Positions 6,801 through 14,040 of a stretch of DNA of 64,000 nt are shown here, in pieces; positions within the stretch are counted from its first letter, which is position 1, and the number at the start of each line of letters is the position of its first letter. The DNA comes from Clostridia bacterium. GTDB taxonomy: Bacteria; Bacillota; Clostridia; Oscillospirales; CAG-272. A program made the translations under genes and the position numbers. The notes under the pieces were generated by a model. It saw nothing but the letters and a program-made list of their open reading frames with translations, searched no databases and was not told the origin of the DNA. The stretch is from contig JAFQOG010000009.1 in the NCBI GenBank assembly GCA_017420755.1, forward strand, positions 83,968 through 147,967. The letters are read 5' to 3'.

Positions 6801-8920
6801 TCTATAATTGCACTTCGCTTACAAGTGCAATAATAGGTAATAGTGTTACTTCTATAGGAAGTCGTGCCTTCGAATATTGCTCTTCGCTTACAAGTGCAAT
6901 AATAGGTAATAGTGTTACTTCTATAGGAGACTATGCGTTCAAAAGTTGCACTTCGCTTACAAGTGCAATAATAGGTAATAGTGTTACTTCTATAGGATAC
7001 GCTGCGTTCAATGATTGCACCTCACTTAAAAGCATTACAATACCAAATAGCGTAACATCTATAGGAGCCTCTGCGTTCTCTAGTTGTCCAATAGAAAACG
7101 CTACTATTCCTACTGATGTGATGATATCATATATTCCTAAAAGTAATTTAAAAACGGTAGTGATAAATGGTGGAACATCTATAGGAAACTATGCGTTCAA
7201 TGGTTGCTCTTCACTTACAAGAATAGAAATACCCGATAGTGTTACTTCTATAGGAAACTATGCGTTCAATGGTTGCTCTTCACTTACACACGTAACAATA
7301 CCTAATAGTGTAATAACGATAGGAGAACATGCGTTCAATAATTGCGACTCGCTTACAAGTGTAACAATACCCGATAGTGTTACTTCTATAGGAAACGGCG
7401 CGTTCTATGGTTGCTCCAAGCTTACAAGCGTAACAATACCTGATAGCGTAACAACGATAGGAGAATATGCGTTCTATGGTTGCTCCAAGCTTACAAGCGT
7501 AACAATACCTGATAGCGTAACAACGATAGGAGAATATGCGTTCTATGGTTGCTCTTCACTTATATATTATGAGTATGATAACGCATATTATTTAGGAAAT
7601 GAAGGAAACCCATATTTAGTATTAATAAAAGCAAAAGATACCTCAATTACCTCTTGTATCATTGGTAAAAACACAAAATTTATATATCAATCTGCGTTCA
7701 AAGATTCCTCTTCACTTACAAGTATAACAATACCCGATAGTATTACTTCTATAGGAAGTCATGCCTTCGAATATTGCTCTTCGCTTACAATTGTAAACTA
7801 TTTAGGAGCAATAGAAGATTGGTGTAATATATCATTTAGCTATTACGATTCAAATCCATTATATTATGCAAAGAACTTATATATAAATGAAGATTTAGTA
7901 ACTGAGCTTGTAATATCCGATACAGTAACTGAAATAAAAAATTATGCGTTCTATAATTGCACTTCGCTTACAAGTGTAACAATACCAGATAGTGTTACTT
8001 CTATAGGAGACGTGGCGTTCTATAATTGCTCTTCGCTTACAAGTATAAAAATACCCGATAGTGTTACTTCTATAGGAGACTATGCGTTCAAAAGTTGCAC
8101 TTCGCTTACAAGTGTAACAATAGGTAGTGGTGTTACTTCTATAGGAAGCCATGCCTTCGAATATTGCTCTTCGCTTACAAGTATAAAAATACCCGATAGT
8201 GTTACTTCTATAGGAGACTATGCGTTCAAAAGTTGCACTTCGCTTACAAGCGTAACAATACCTGATAGCGTAACAAGCATAGGCTCTTCTGCATTTGGTG
8301 GCTGTTCAAGCCTTGAGAATCTTACAATTCCATTCGTTGGTGGCAGTGCAACCGCAACGACCTCCTCAAGCTCTACATTGTTTGGATATATATTTGGAAC
8401 ATCATCTTATACAAATGGTGTAAAAACAACACAATATTATTATTCATCTTCACCATCTACAAATTATTACATCCCTTCAACCTTGAAGAATGTAACGATA
8501 ACAGGTGGTAATATACCTTATGGTGCATTTTATAACTGTTCAAATCTTGAAAGCGTAACAATAGGCAATGGTGTTACTTCTATAGGAGGCTATGCGTTCT
8601 ATGGTTGCTCCTCGCTTACAAGTGTAACAATAGGCAATGGTGTAACGTCTATAAGATACTCTGCGTTCGGTGGTTGCTCTTCGCTTACAAGTATAACAAT
8701 ACCTGCTAGTGTTACTTCTATAGGAGAATATGCGTTCGGTGGTTGCTCTTCGCTTAAAATATATTGCGAAGTAAGCAGTAAACCAATCGGTTGGGTTTCA
8801 TATTGGAACTCAAGTTGGAACTATTCATATCGCCCTGTATATTGGTACAGCGAAAATGAGCCCACTGAAGAAGGCAATTATTGGCACTATGTTGATGGAG
8901 TAGTTACCATTTGGGAGTAG
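3821..8920 (+). CDS. BspA-type leucine-rich-repeat surface lipoprotein, 1,699 residues
   Basis: The ATG at 3821 is chosen over upstream in-frame codons because GGAGG at 3812-3816 precedes it. Order: lipoprotein signal peptide with lipobox ending at Cys24; an acidic linker with about four 14-residue Thr/Ser/Glu/Asp units (nt 4003-4190); a cysteine/histidine-rich part with PTC, CSECG, CSNC and CLACG motifs (about 130-240); dozens of 23-residue LRR_5/BspA repeats of the form SLTSVTIPDSVTSIGDYAF to about 1640; and a Trp/Tyr-rich C-terminal module. BspA-like proteins are exported adhesins or ligand-binding proteins, and this one should be membrane-anchored outside the cell. Regulation is probably by the leader terminator. 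It is followed by its own terminator. Confidence 0.92.
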   Translation: MKNKLTLLLVLVLSLCLVFSLSSCGGNDNTDTNTETETIAENSSNTDTSTGTDTEVGSDTDVDTESETEVESDSDTDTESETEVESDSDTDTESETEVESDSNTDTESETEVESDSNTDTETETDDPEHVHTEEIIPAVEPTCEETGLTEGKKCSECGKILVEQETVDKIDHDYITNDAKAPTCTEIGWEAYETCSNCDYTTYKPIPANGHSYDGGYTCLACGNTLASSEGLSYKLSDDGTFAIVTGIGDCWDKAIYIPNEYRGFPVKEISADAFKGKTYITEIYIPSSVTTIQAESFSGCTSLEKVTLSKNVATINEKTFNGCSALKEIVIPDGITEIGDYAFSGCSTLTSVVISNSTTTIGSSAFSDCSALADIVIPNSITVIGNSAFSGCSSLANVTIGKNVTAIGSSAFEDCSALTDIVIPNNTTIIGNSAFNGCSNLESITIPFVGGSVDATSASSSTLFGYIFGTSSYEGGVATNQNYSSDAYATYYIPSSLKNVTVSGGNIRYGAFYNCSNLTNLTIGENISYIENYAFYDCQALTEINFNAIAMDDLSEYNYVFSNAGQTGEGITLTIGKNVTKIPDYLFSPHSNSFSYSPKITSVTFEKGSICESIGNYTFGGCASITSVTIGNSVTSIGSYAFYNCSSLTSVVIPDSVTSIGDRAFFDCSSLTSVTIGNGVTSIGDSAFSGGCHKLVEVYNLSSLNIITGSTDNGRVGYYAKVVHTSLDEKSILETVDDYIFMTLEDKYYLVGYIGNDTELTLPESYNGNNYEIYQYAFYNRDDITKVTIPDDVTSIGSCAFLYCSSLTSVTIGNSVASIGNNAFYWCDSLASVYIYDIASWCNISFVVYGSNPLNNGASLYLNGELVTELVIPDTVTEIKDCAFYNFTGLASVTIPDSVTSIGNSAFSGCPIENATIPTDVMISYIPKSNLKTVVITGGTSIAEEAFYYYTSLISITIPDSVTSIGDSAFCGCKSLTSVTIPDSVTTIGEDAFYNCTSLTSAIIGNSVTSIGSRAFEYCSSLTSAIIGNSVTSIGDYAFKSCTSLTSAIIGNSVTSIGYAAFNDCTSLKSITIPNSVTSIGASAFSSCPIENATIPTDVMISYIPKSNLKTVVINGGTSIGNYAFNGCSSLTRIEIPDSVTSIGNYAFNGCSSLTHVTIPNSVITIGEHAFNNCDSLTSVTIPDSVTSIGNGAFYGCSKLTSVTIPDSVTTIGEYAFYGCSKLTSVTIPDSVTTIGEYAFYGCSSLIYYEYDNAYYLGNEGNPYLVLIKAKDTSITSCIIGKNTKFIYQSAFKDSSSLTSITIPDSITSIGSHAFEYCSSLTIVNYLGAIEDWCNISFSYYDSNPLYYAKNLYINEDLVTELVISDTVTEIKNYAFYNCTSLTSVTIPDSVTSIGDVAFYNCSSLTSIKIPDSVTSIGDYAFKSCTSLTSVTIGSGVTSIGSHAFEYCSSLTSIKIPDSVTSIGDYAFKSCTSLTSVTIPDSVTSIGSSAFGGCSSLENLTIPFVGGSATATTSSSSTLFGYIFGTSSYTNGVKTTQYYYSSSPSTNYYIPSTLKNVTITGGNIPYGAFYNCSNLESVTIGNGVTSIGGYAFYGCSSLTSVTIGNGVTSIRYSAFGGCSSLTSITIPASVTSIGEYAFGGCSSLKIYCEVSSKPIGWVSYWNSSWNYSYRPVYWYSENEPTEEGNYWHYVDGVVTIWE
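4003..4190 (+). repeat. 42-bp tandem repeats encoding the acidic linker
   Basis: About four copies of a 42-bp unit encode DTDTESETEVESDS with small variations. Antisense and shifted frames over this stretch are open only because of the repeat. The tract could vary in copy number by slippage or recombination. Confidence 0.85.
4640..8760 (+). repeat. 69-bp BspA leucine-rich repeat array
   Basis: Tandem 69-bp coding units (23 residues), many nearly identical at the DNA level around CTTACAAGTGTAACAATA and GTTACTTCTATAGGA. They are interrupted at about 5160-5640, 5890-6190, 6310-6480, 7560-7700 and 7800-7940 by non-LRR or diverged stretches. Confidence 0.9.
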
Positions 8921-8922
8921 TA

Positions 8923-8947
8923 GATTCTTCGACAAGCTCAGAATGAC
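8923..8947. repeat. Dispersed intergenic repeat-like sequence (GATTCTTCGAC...AGAATGAC)
   Basis: An imperfect palindrome with ATTCT / AGAAT arms directly after the BspA stop. From general knowledge this resembles short dispersed repeats found between genes in many bacteria. Only one copy was noticed here, so the call is tentative. Confidence 0.4.
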
Positions 8948-8951
8948 AAAG

Positions 8952-8985
8952 AAAAAGAGACCTCATTTGAGGTCTCTTTTTCTTT
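8952..8985 (+). terminator. Terminator of the BspA-like gene
   Basis: Near-perfect inverted repeat AAAAAGAGACCTCA / TGAGGTCTCTTTTT with a T-rich tail. Confidence 0.92.
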
Positions 8986-9106
8986 TGTAGGGGAGCATAG
9001 TATGCTCCCGTTTTGTTATTTGTGCTCTTCGGTTTTGCGGGAGGCTGATAGCCTCCCCCTACAGATGTTTTTATGTTATTTCGGGAGGGCAGACCCCTCC
9101 CCTACG
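8986..9106. repeat. Cluster of three REP-like palindromes
   Basis: Three hairpins share a GTAGGGG head and a CCCG tail: 8986-9010 (forward, stem GGGAGCATA), 9038-9063 (inverted, stem GGGAGGCT) and 9082-9106 (inverted, stem GGGAGGG). Conserved ends, compensatory changes in the stems, and position next to a REP-associated transposase support a REP/BIME-type cluster. Confidence 0.72.
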
Positions 9107-9124
9107 AATTAGACATATTCTCTG

Positions 9125-9640
9125 TCATTGATATAATTCGTCCATTTCCCAATTTGTTGGGTTTTCGTAGATGTATTTTGATATTTGTTCGTAATCTTGT
9201 TTATTGCGTATCACGTGGTCGTAGAATGAGCGTTGGAAAATATTTTCTCCGATGTCTTTATTACAAAATCGTTTAAAGGTTGATACAATATGTGGTATTG
9301 TTTCATTTGTAGGGGACGGCGCCCTCGACGTCCCGTTATTCCTTAAATTTTCATATTTTGGGATTTTGTTCTCTATGAAAATAATCATATGTATATGATT
9401 AGGCATAATTACATATTGTTCTATAAAAACATTTTTTATTTTTTCTGTTGATAAAATATATTTTTCCACAATTTTGCCATACTCGGTCAATACTGTTTTC
9501 GGGACGTCGTAGGCGCCGTCCCCTACAATACTAGATAAAATTTTGCGTCTATTCTTTGTGCATATGGTTATAAAATATGCACCATATGAGCTATAATCAA
9601 AATTTTCCAATCTATTTTGTTTTCTTTTTGGTAGTTCCAT
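9125..9640 (-). CDS. REP-associated tyrosine transposase (RAYT, IS200-like Y1 family)
   Basis: The 171-residue protein has YFITICTKNRR (about 22-32), the HUH motif as NHIHMII (HIH at 82-84) and the C-terminal FYDHVIRNKQDY region (about 139-150), where Y1 enzymes carry the catalytic tyrosine. It ends in the family-typical YENPTNWEMDELY. RAYTs are single-strand DNA transposases/nucleases that process REP palindromes. The frame contains two REP-like sequences coding VGDGAYDVP (39-47) and GTSRAPSP (103-110). The gene appears full length, and no IS ends are visible, so it is probably a domesticated chromosomal RAYT. Confidence 0.88.
   Translation of the reverse strand: MELPKRKQNRLENFDYSSYGAYFITICTKNRRKILSSIVGDGAYDVPKTVLTEYGKIVEKYILSTEKIKNVFIEQYVIMPNHIHMIIFIENKIPKYENLRNNGTSRAPSPTNETIPHIVSTFKRFCNKDIGENIFQRSFYDHVIRNKQDYEQISKYIYENPTNWEMDELYQ
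9308..9335. repeat. REP-like 28-mer inside the RAYT gene (copy 1)
   Basis: Starts TGTAGGGGACGGCGCC and ends GACGTCCCG, sharing the head and tail of the intergenic palindromes. It is the inverted counterpart of 9500-9527 with two mismatches. Confidence 0.75.
9500..9527. repeat. REP-like 28-mer inside the RAYT gene (copy 2, inverted)
   Basis: The reverse complement matches the 9308-9335 copy except for two bases in the middle. The two copies could base-pair across about 164 nt. Confidence 0.75.
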
Positions 9641-9651
9641 TCTTTTCCCTT

Positions 9652-9676
9652 AAAAAGCCACGCTGAGCGTGGCTTT
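9652..9676 (-). terminator. Terminator of the dapA-dapB-lysA operon
   Basis: Minus-strand stem AAAGCCACGCT / AGCGTGGCTTT followed by T residues, just past the lysA stop. Confidence 0.85.
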
Positions 9677-9680
9677 GTAT

Positions 9681-10997
9681 TTATAAAATCACGTCTAATC
9701 TAGACACGTCCTCGGGTGTTTCGCGATTTATTACTACTCTGTCGGTGTCGCCGAGCATAACGACTGCTGGGCGTGGGACACGGTTATAGTTTGATGCCAT
9801 TGAGTAGTTATATGCGCCAGTTACAAGGACAGCGATATTATCTCCTCGCTGGACCTTAGGAATTTTAACGTTTTCTTGGATTAGGTCGCCACTTTCACAG
9901 TTTCTGCCTGCGATTGTGCATTCATAATTTGCTTCCTTATCCATTTTGCCCGATGCCAAAACTGTGTAGCTTGAACCGTATAGGGCGTAGCGTGGATTAT
10001 CGGTCATACCGCCGTCAATTGCGACATAGTTTTTGTAGCCAGTAATTTCCTTAACGGAAAGGGCTGTATAAAGTGTCATACCGCTGTCAGCGACGATTGA
10101 ACGTCCTGGCTCCATTAAAATTATTGGCTTTGGAAAATCGTTTTCCTCGCAGTATTCGTTTATATGCTCGGAGATTAACTTAATATTTTCCTCGTAGTCG
10201 ATAACCGGGTCGCTCTCAACATATCGTACACCAAAACCACCACCGAGGTTCAAAATTTCCGTGTCAAAGCCAAGGGAATCCTTAACCTCGCCAACAAAGC
10301 GAATCATAATATCGGCAGAATCGCAGAATGGCTTTATATCAAAGATTTGTGAGCCGATGTGTGCGTGGAAGCCACGAAGGTCGATGCTTGGAAGCATAAT
10401 TGCTGTCTTTACAATTTCAAATGCTTGTCCTGTTTCAATGGCTGTGCCGAACTTACTATCAACCTTACCTGTTGCAATTGCTGAATGAGTATGCGGGTCA
10501 ATGCCAGGGGTGAGTCTTAAAAGAATTTTTTGCTTCTTTCCAAGCTCGCCTGCAATTTTGTCTATTGCATATAATTCATCATAGGTATCAACTATAAAAT
10601 AGCCAATGCCGTTTTCGATGGCGAATTTAATATCGCTATCGCTTTTTGCGTTGCCGTGGAAAAATGCATTTTCAAGTGGGAAGCCTGCCTTAATCGCAGT
10701 ATAAAGCTCGCCAATTGAAACAATATCTGTATTTATTCCTTCTTCCTTTGCGATTTGATAAATGCCAACAAAGGAAAGCGCCTTAGACGCATATAGAGGC
10801 TTTGAGCCCTTTCCAAAATACTTCTCCATTGCGTTTTTATATATACGCATTGTATTTCTTATCTTCTTTTCGTCAAGAAGCATAAGAGGAGTGCCATACT
10901 TTTGGGCAAGCTCAGTTGTGTTATAGCCGGCGAAGTACAATGTGCCGTCTTTAACACTTAAATTGTCGTGTAGTAATTTAGTCATTTGACAGTTCAC
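9681..10997 (-). CDS. lysA: Diaminopimelate decarboxylase
   Basis: Catalyses the last lysine step, meso-diaminopimelate to L-lysine plus CO2, with pyridoxal phosphate. The 438-residue protein has PLYASKALS with the PLP lysine, FHGNAKSD, HAHIGSQI, LNLGGGFGVRY for phosphate binding, PGRSIVADSG and NCESGDLI carrying the active-site cysteine of the opposite subunit. A GTG at 10997 is favoured because AGGAG lies 7 nt upstream; the in-frame ATG at 10985 would be about 19 nt from it. It is the last gene of dapA-dapB-lysA, 18 bp after dapB. Confidence 0.95.
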   Translation of the reverse strand: MNCQMTKLLHDNLSVKDGTLYFAGYNTTELAQKYGTPLMLLDEKKIRNTMRIYKNAMEKYFGKGSKPLYASKALSFVGIYQIAKEEGINTDIVSIGELYTAIKAGFPLENAFFHGNAKSDSDIKFAIENGIGYFIVDTYDELYAIDKIAGELGKKQKILLRLTPGIDPHTHSAIATGKVDSKFGTAIETGQAFEIVKTAIMLPSIDLRGFHAHIGSQIFDIKPFCDSADIMIRFVGEVKDSLGFDTEILNLGGGFGVRYVESDPVIDYEENIKLISEHINEYCEENDFPKPIILMEPGRSIVADSGMTLYTALSVKEITGYKNYVAIDGGMTDNPRYALYGSSYTVLASGKMDKEANYECTIAGRNCESGDLIQENVKIPKVQRGDNIAVLVTGAYNYSMASNYNRVPRPAVVMLGDTDRVVINRETPEDVSRLDVIL

Positions 10998-11015
10998 AAT
11001 ACTTCTCCTTCCATT

Positions 11016-11762
11016 TTAGTTTTTGAACATGTCGTTCATTGTGTAAAGACCCTTGCCTTGGTTAACAAGGAATCTTGCCGCCTTAATTGCACCGTCAGCA
11101 AAAAGTGCACGGTCATAGGCATTATGGCGTAAAACAAGCTGCTGTGACTCGGTTGTGATGTAAACCTCGTGCTCGCCAACTATATTAGCCATACGGAGTG
11201 CGTGAATACCAATTTCGTTCTTTGTTCTCTTGGCTTCTCCACCTCTGCCATAGACATATTCTGCCTCTGGACGAACCTCTTTTATAGAGTTTGCAAGCAT
11301 AACTGCTGTTCCACTTGGCGCATCAACCTTACGGTTGTGGTGTGCCTCAACAATTTCGATATCAGCATCTGGGAACATAGCCGCTGCGCGCTTTGCAAAA
11401 TCAGCAAGAAGTGCAACGCCAATTGACATATTAGCAGCTAAGAACACAGGAACCTTTTGTGAGGCTCTAGCTACTGCCTTTTTGTCCTCGTCGTCAAGTG
11501 CGGTTGTAGCAATAAGCACTGGGCACTCTACGCGTGTTGCATATTCAAGCACGCCTTTAACAAGAGTGTGGAAGGAAAAGTCGATAATAACATCAGGCTT
11601 GCCCTCTACCTTGTCAAAGCTATCGTAATATTTATAATTTTCGCATCCTGTGGATTTTGGGTCAACACCGCAATATAGCTCCATATCCTCGCTTTTGGAG
11701 ATTTCAGCCATTACGTGTCCACCCATTTTTCCGTTAGAGCCATGGACTAAAACTCTAATCAT
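11016..11762 (-). CDS. dapB: 4-hydroxy-tetrahydrodipicolinate reductase
   Basis: Reduces the DapA product to tetrahydrodipicolinate with NAD(P)H in lysine and peptidoglycan precursor synthesis. It has N-terminal Rossmann motif GSNGKMGGHV (about 8-17), the family signature EAHHNRKVDAPSGTA (about 138-152) with the catalytic His and Lys, and a C-terminal RHNAYDRALFADGA segment. At 248 residues it has family length. Its start overlaps the dapA stop by 4 bp (ATGA), so the genes are translationally coupled. Confidence 0.95.
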   Translation of the reverse strand: MIRVLVHGSNGKMGGHVMAEISKSEDMELYCGVDPKSTGCENYKYYDSFDKVEGKPDVIIDFSFHTLVKGVLEYATRVECPVLIATTALDDEDKKAVARASQKVPVFLAANMSIGVALLADFAKRAAAMFPDADIEIVEAHHNRKVDAPSGTAVMLANSIKEVRPEAEYVYGRGGEAKRTKNEIGIHALRMANIVGEHEVYITTESQQLVLRHNAYDRALFADGAIKAARFLVNQGKGLYTMNDMFKN

Positions 11763-12649
11763 ACGTCAAGTCCCTGCTCTCTCATAAGCTTAAGCATAAC
11801 CTCATATTTTGATTCGCTCATTGGGGTTAAAGGAAGTCTTAATGTGTTTGTACCAAAGCCCATTTTAGCCATTGCAGCCTTAACAGGAATTGGGTTAACC
11901 TCAGAGAATAGGCTATCAATTACTGCGTGTAAATCGTATTGAATATCAGCTGCACCCTTGATATCGCCACTTAAAAACTTAGCGCAAAGCTCTGATGTCT
12001 TTCTTGGCAAGATGTTAGAAACAACAGAGATAACGCCCTTGCCACCAAGTGACATAAGTGGAACGATTTGGTCGTCGTTACCACTATAAAGGTCTAATTT
12101 GCCGTTAACATATGACATGGTTTCAACAATTTTGCTGATGTTTCCATTCGCTTCCTTAATAGCGATAATGTTCTCGTGGTCAGCGAGTGCCTTGTATGTT
12201 GAAGGCTCAATATTAACGCCTGTACGAGATGGCACATTATAAAGGATAACTGGTGCACGGCTTGCATCAGCCAAAATGTTGTACATTTTTATAAGTCCCG
12301 CTTGAGTTGCCTTGTTGTAGTATGGAGTTACAGTCAAAACTGCATCAGCACCAGCATCACAAGCATATTTTGTAAGAGATAAAGCATAATCAAGGTCGTT
12401 TGAGCCTGTACCAGCGATAACCGGAACACGCTTGTCCGCCTTTTCAACAACTCTTGCGATAACGTTTCTATGCTCCTCGTCAGTAAGAGTTGAAGCCTCA
12501 CCAGTTGTACCACAAGCAACAAGGGCAGAAACACCCTCTTTAATTTGCCAGTCAACTAATTTATCAAGAGCTGCGTAGTCAACGCTACCATCACTATTCA
12601 TTGGAGTAACCAGGGCGGTTGCAACGCCTTCAAACAATGTCTTTTTCAT
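11759..12649 (-). CDS. dapA: 4-hydroxy-tetrahydrodipicolinate synthase
   Basis: Condenses pyruvate with aspartate semialdehyde, the committed step of the diaminopimelate branch. The 296-residue TIM barrel shows ACGTTGEASTLTDEEH (about 45-60), PYYNKATQAG with the catalytic tyrosine, YNVPSRTGV and IAIKEANGN with the Schiff-base lysine. It is first in the dapA-dapB-lysA operon behind a strong promoter. The leader is short (about 50 nt) and holds no lysine riboswitch or T-box, so lysine control, if any, is protein-based or allosteric. Confidence 0.95.
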   Translation of the reverse strand: MKKTLFEGVATALVTPMNSDGSVDYAALDKLVDWQIKEGVSALVACGTTGEASTLTDEEHRNVIARVVEKADKRVPVIAGTGSNDLDYALSLTKYACDAGADAVLTVTPYYNKATQAGLIKMYNILADASRAPVILYNVPSRTGVNIEPSTYKALADHENIIAIKEANGNISKIVETMSYVNGKLDLYSGNDDQIVPLMSLGGKGVISVVSNILPRKTSELCAKFLSGDIKGAADIQYDLHAVIDSLFSEVNPIPVKAAMAKMGFGTNTLRLPLTPMSESKYEVMLKLMREQGLDV

Positions 12650-12706
12650 AATCAGTACCTGCCTTATAACAAAATAACACTTTATTTAACTAAAGTAATA
12701 TACATC

Positions 12707-12735
12707 ATTATAACAACAAATATTTATACTGTCAA
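12707..12735 (-). promoter_or_regulatory. Promoter of dapA-dapB-lysA
   Basis: Minus-strand TTGACA (12730-12735), 17-bp spacer, TATAAT (12707-12712): a consensus sigma-A promoter. Confidence 0.9.
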
Positions 12736-12767
12736 GAATTTCGGACAAATTTTTTACGCAAATTATA

Positions 12768-12796
12768 TTGACATCAGCTTTTTATGGGTATATAAT
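12768..12796 (+). promoter_or_regulatory. Promoter of the pyridoxal kinase gene
   Basis: TTGACA (12768-12773), 17-bp spacer, TATAAT (12791-12796), divergent from the dapA promoter. Confidence 0.9.
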
Positions 12797-12829
12797 TGAA
12801 ACTATCTTAATTTAAAAGGAGATGATTTT

Positions 12830-13666
12830 ATGAAAAGAATCGTAACAATTCAAGATGTTTCTTGCTTTGGCAAATGCTCTATCACCGTTGCATTACCACT
12901 TGTTAGCGCTATGGGTGTTGAGTGTGCCATCATACCAACCTCAATTCTTTCAACCCATACAGGTGGCTTTAAAAACTTCACATTTACTGATTTGAATGAG
13001 GATATCCCAAAAATTGCAAAGCATTGGCAAGAATATGATATAAAATTTGACTCCATCTATACAGGCTATCTTGGAAACGAAAAGCAAATCAACTACGTTA
13101 TTGATTTTATTTCAAAATTCAGAGGAGAAAACACATTCGTATTTGTTGACCCAGCAATGGCTGACAAGGGTAAGCTTTATGCCGGCTTTGACAAAGAGTT
13201 TCCTTCCCATATGGCGCGCCTTTGCTCGGTTGCTGATATGATTGTGCCAAACATCACTGAGGCTTCGTTCCTGCTTGACATTCCATACACCGAGGATTAT
13301 GACGAAAGCTACATTCTTAACGTATGCAAAAGACTTGCTGACTTGGGCGCTAAAAAGATAGTTTTAACCGGCATCCATTTTGACCAAAACAAGACACAGG
13401 GTGCATATTTTTATGATAGCGAGACCGGAAAAACTCACTATTACTGTCGCGATACGCTTGATGCTTCCTTCCACGGCACAGGCGACACATTTTCAAGCGT
13501 TTTGTGCGCCGGACTGACTCGTGGATACTCCATTGAGAAAGCAATTAAAATCGCGGTTGATTTTACAGTTTTATGTATTGAAAAAACAATACCCGATAAG
13601 ATAAACCACTCCTATGGAGTGAAATTCGAGGAATGTGTTCCCGAGCTTATTGAAATGATGAAATAA
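12830..13666 (+). CDS. Pyridoxal/pyridoxamine kinase (PdxK/PdxY type)
   Basis: Phosphorylates pyridoxal, pyridoxine or pyridoxamine, salvaging vitamin B6 into PLP. The 278-residue ribokinase-fold protein begins with VTIQDVSCFGKCSITVALP, typical of this family, has the THTGGF substrate-pocket region, PNITEASFL and the C-terminal HGTGDTFSSVL motif with the catalytic aspartate and anion hole. AAAGGAG precedes the ATG. It is monocistronic, divergent from dapA and followed by a bidirectional terminator. The PLP made would serve LysA and other PLP enzymes; that link is inference. Confidence 0.9.
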   Translation: MKRIVTIQDVSCFGKCSITVALPLVSAMGVECAIIPTSILSTHTGGFKNFTFTDLNEDIPKIAKHWQEYDIKFDSIYTGYLGNEKQINYVIDFISKFRGENTFVFVDPAMADKGKLYAGFDKEFPSHMARLCSVADMIVPNITEASFLLDIPYTEDYDESYILNVCKRLADLGAKKIVLTGIHFDQNKTQGAYFYDSETGKTHYYCRDTLDASFHGTGDTFSSVLCAGLTRGYSIEKAIKIAVDFTVLCIEKTIPDKINHSYGVKFEECVPELIEMMK

Positions 13667-13692
13667 AAAAGCACCCAAATGGGTGCTTTTTA
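13664..13692. terminator. Bidirectional terminator
   Basis: AAAAAGCACCC / GGGTGCTTTTT stem with AAAT loop between convergent genes. It overlaps the last codons of the minus-strand zinc-ribbon gene. Confidence 0.9.
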
Positions 13693-14040
13693 TTTTTGCT
13701 CATCTTCCGTATTTTCTCTGTTTTTTCTCACAATATGGCAAAGGCTTCTTTTTCCACAATGTGGGCATTTAAAGACTCTGTCGCTATTGATGTGAACGGA
13801 AAGCATTGCTCTCCACCATTTGGGGTGGAATTTTTGGTTGCACTTAGGACACATAAATTCCCTTGAGGAAATATATTTAGCACAGCCGAAAACAACAGCT
13901 ACTGTAAAAATTGCAACGGGTGTTGCTACTGCCCACCAAGGTGCATCGTATTGCTTATCAAACCAATTGACCTTGCACGAGGTAAGTGTAAGGGTCATAA
14001 GAGCGATAATCGAGCTAAAAACAAATATCCTTCTTTTCAT
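13690..14040 (-). CDS. Small membrane protein with zinc-ribbon, coupled to serine dehydratase
   Basis: An unrecognised 116-residue protein. Residues 4-22 form a hydrophobic segment ending in LTSC, which could be a lipobox or simply a transmembrane helix. A second helix spans about 37-56. Two knuckles, CPKC and CPHC (about 67-70 and 94-97), form a likely zinc ribbon, and the tail is charged. The ATG overlaps the serine dehydratase stop by 4 bp, so it is translationally coupled. The ribbon would face the cytoplasm with two helices, or outside if a lipoprotein. Function unknown. Confidence 0.65.
   Translation of the reverse strand: MKRRIFVFSSIIALMTLTLTSCKVNWFDKQYDAPWWAVATPVAIFTVAVVFGCAKYISSREFMCPKCNQKFHPKWWRAMLSVHINSDRVFKCPHCGKRSLCHIVRKNRENTEDEQK

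Noticed and set aside
4640-8760. Regular short repeats that could be mistaken for a CRISPR array
   Set aside because: The repeats are continuous in-frame LRR codons without unique spacers, and no cas genes are present.
12650-12830. Lysine riboswitch or T-box before dapA
   Set aside because: Only about 50 nt separate the promoter from the start codon, too short for either.
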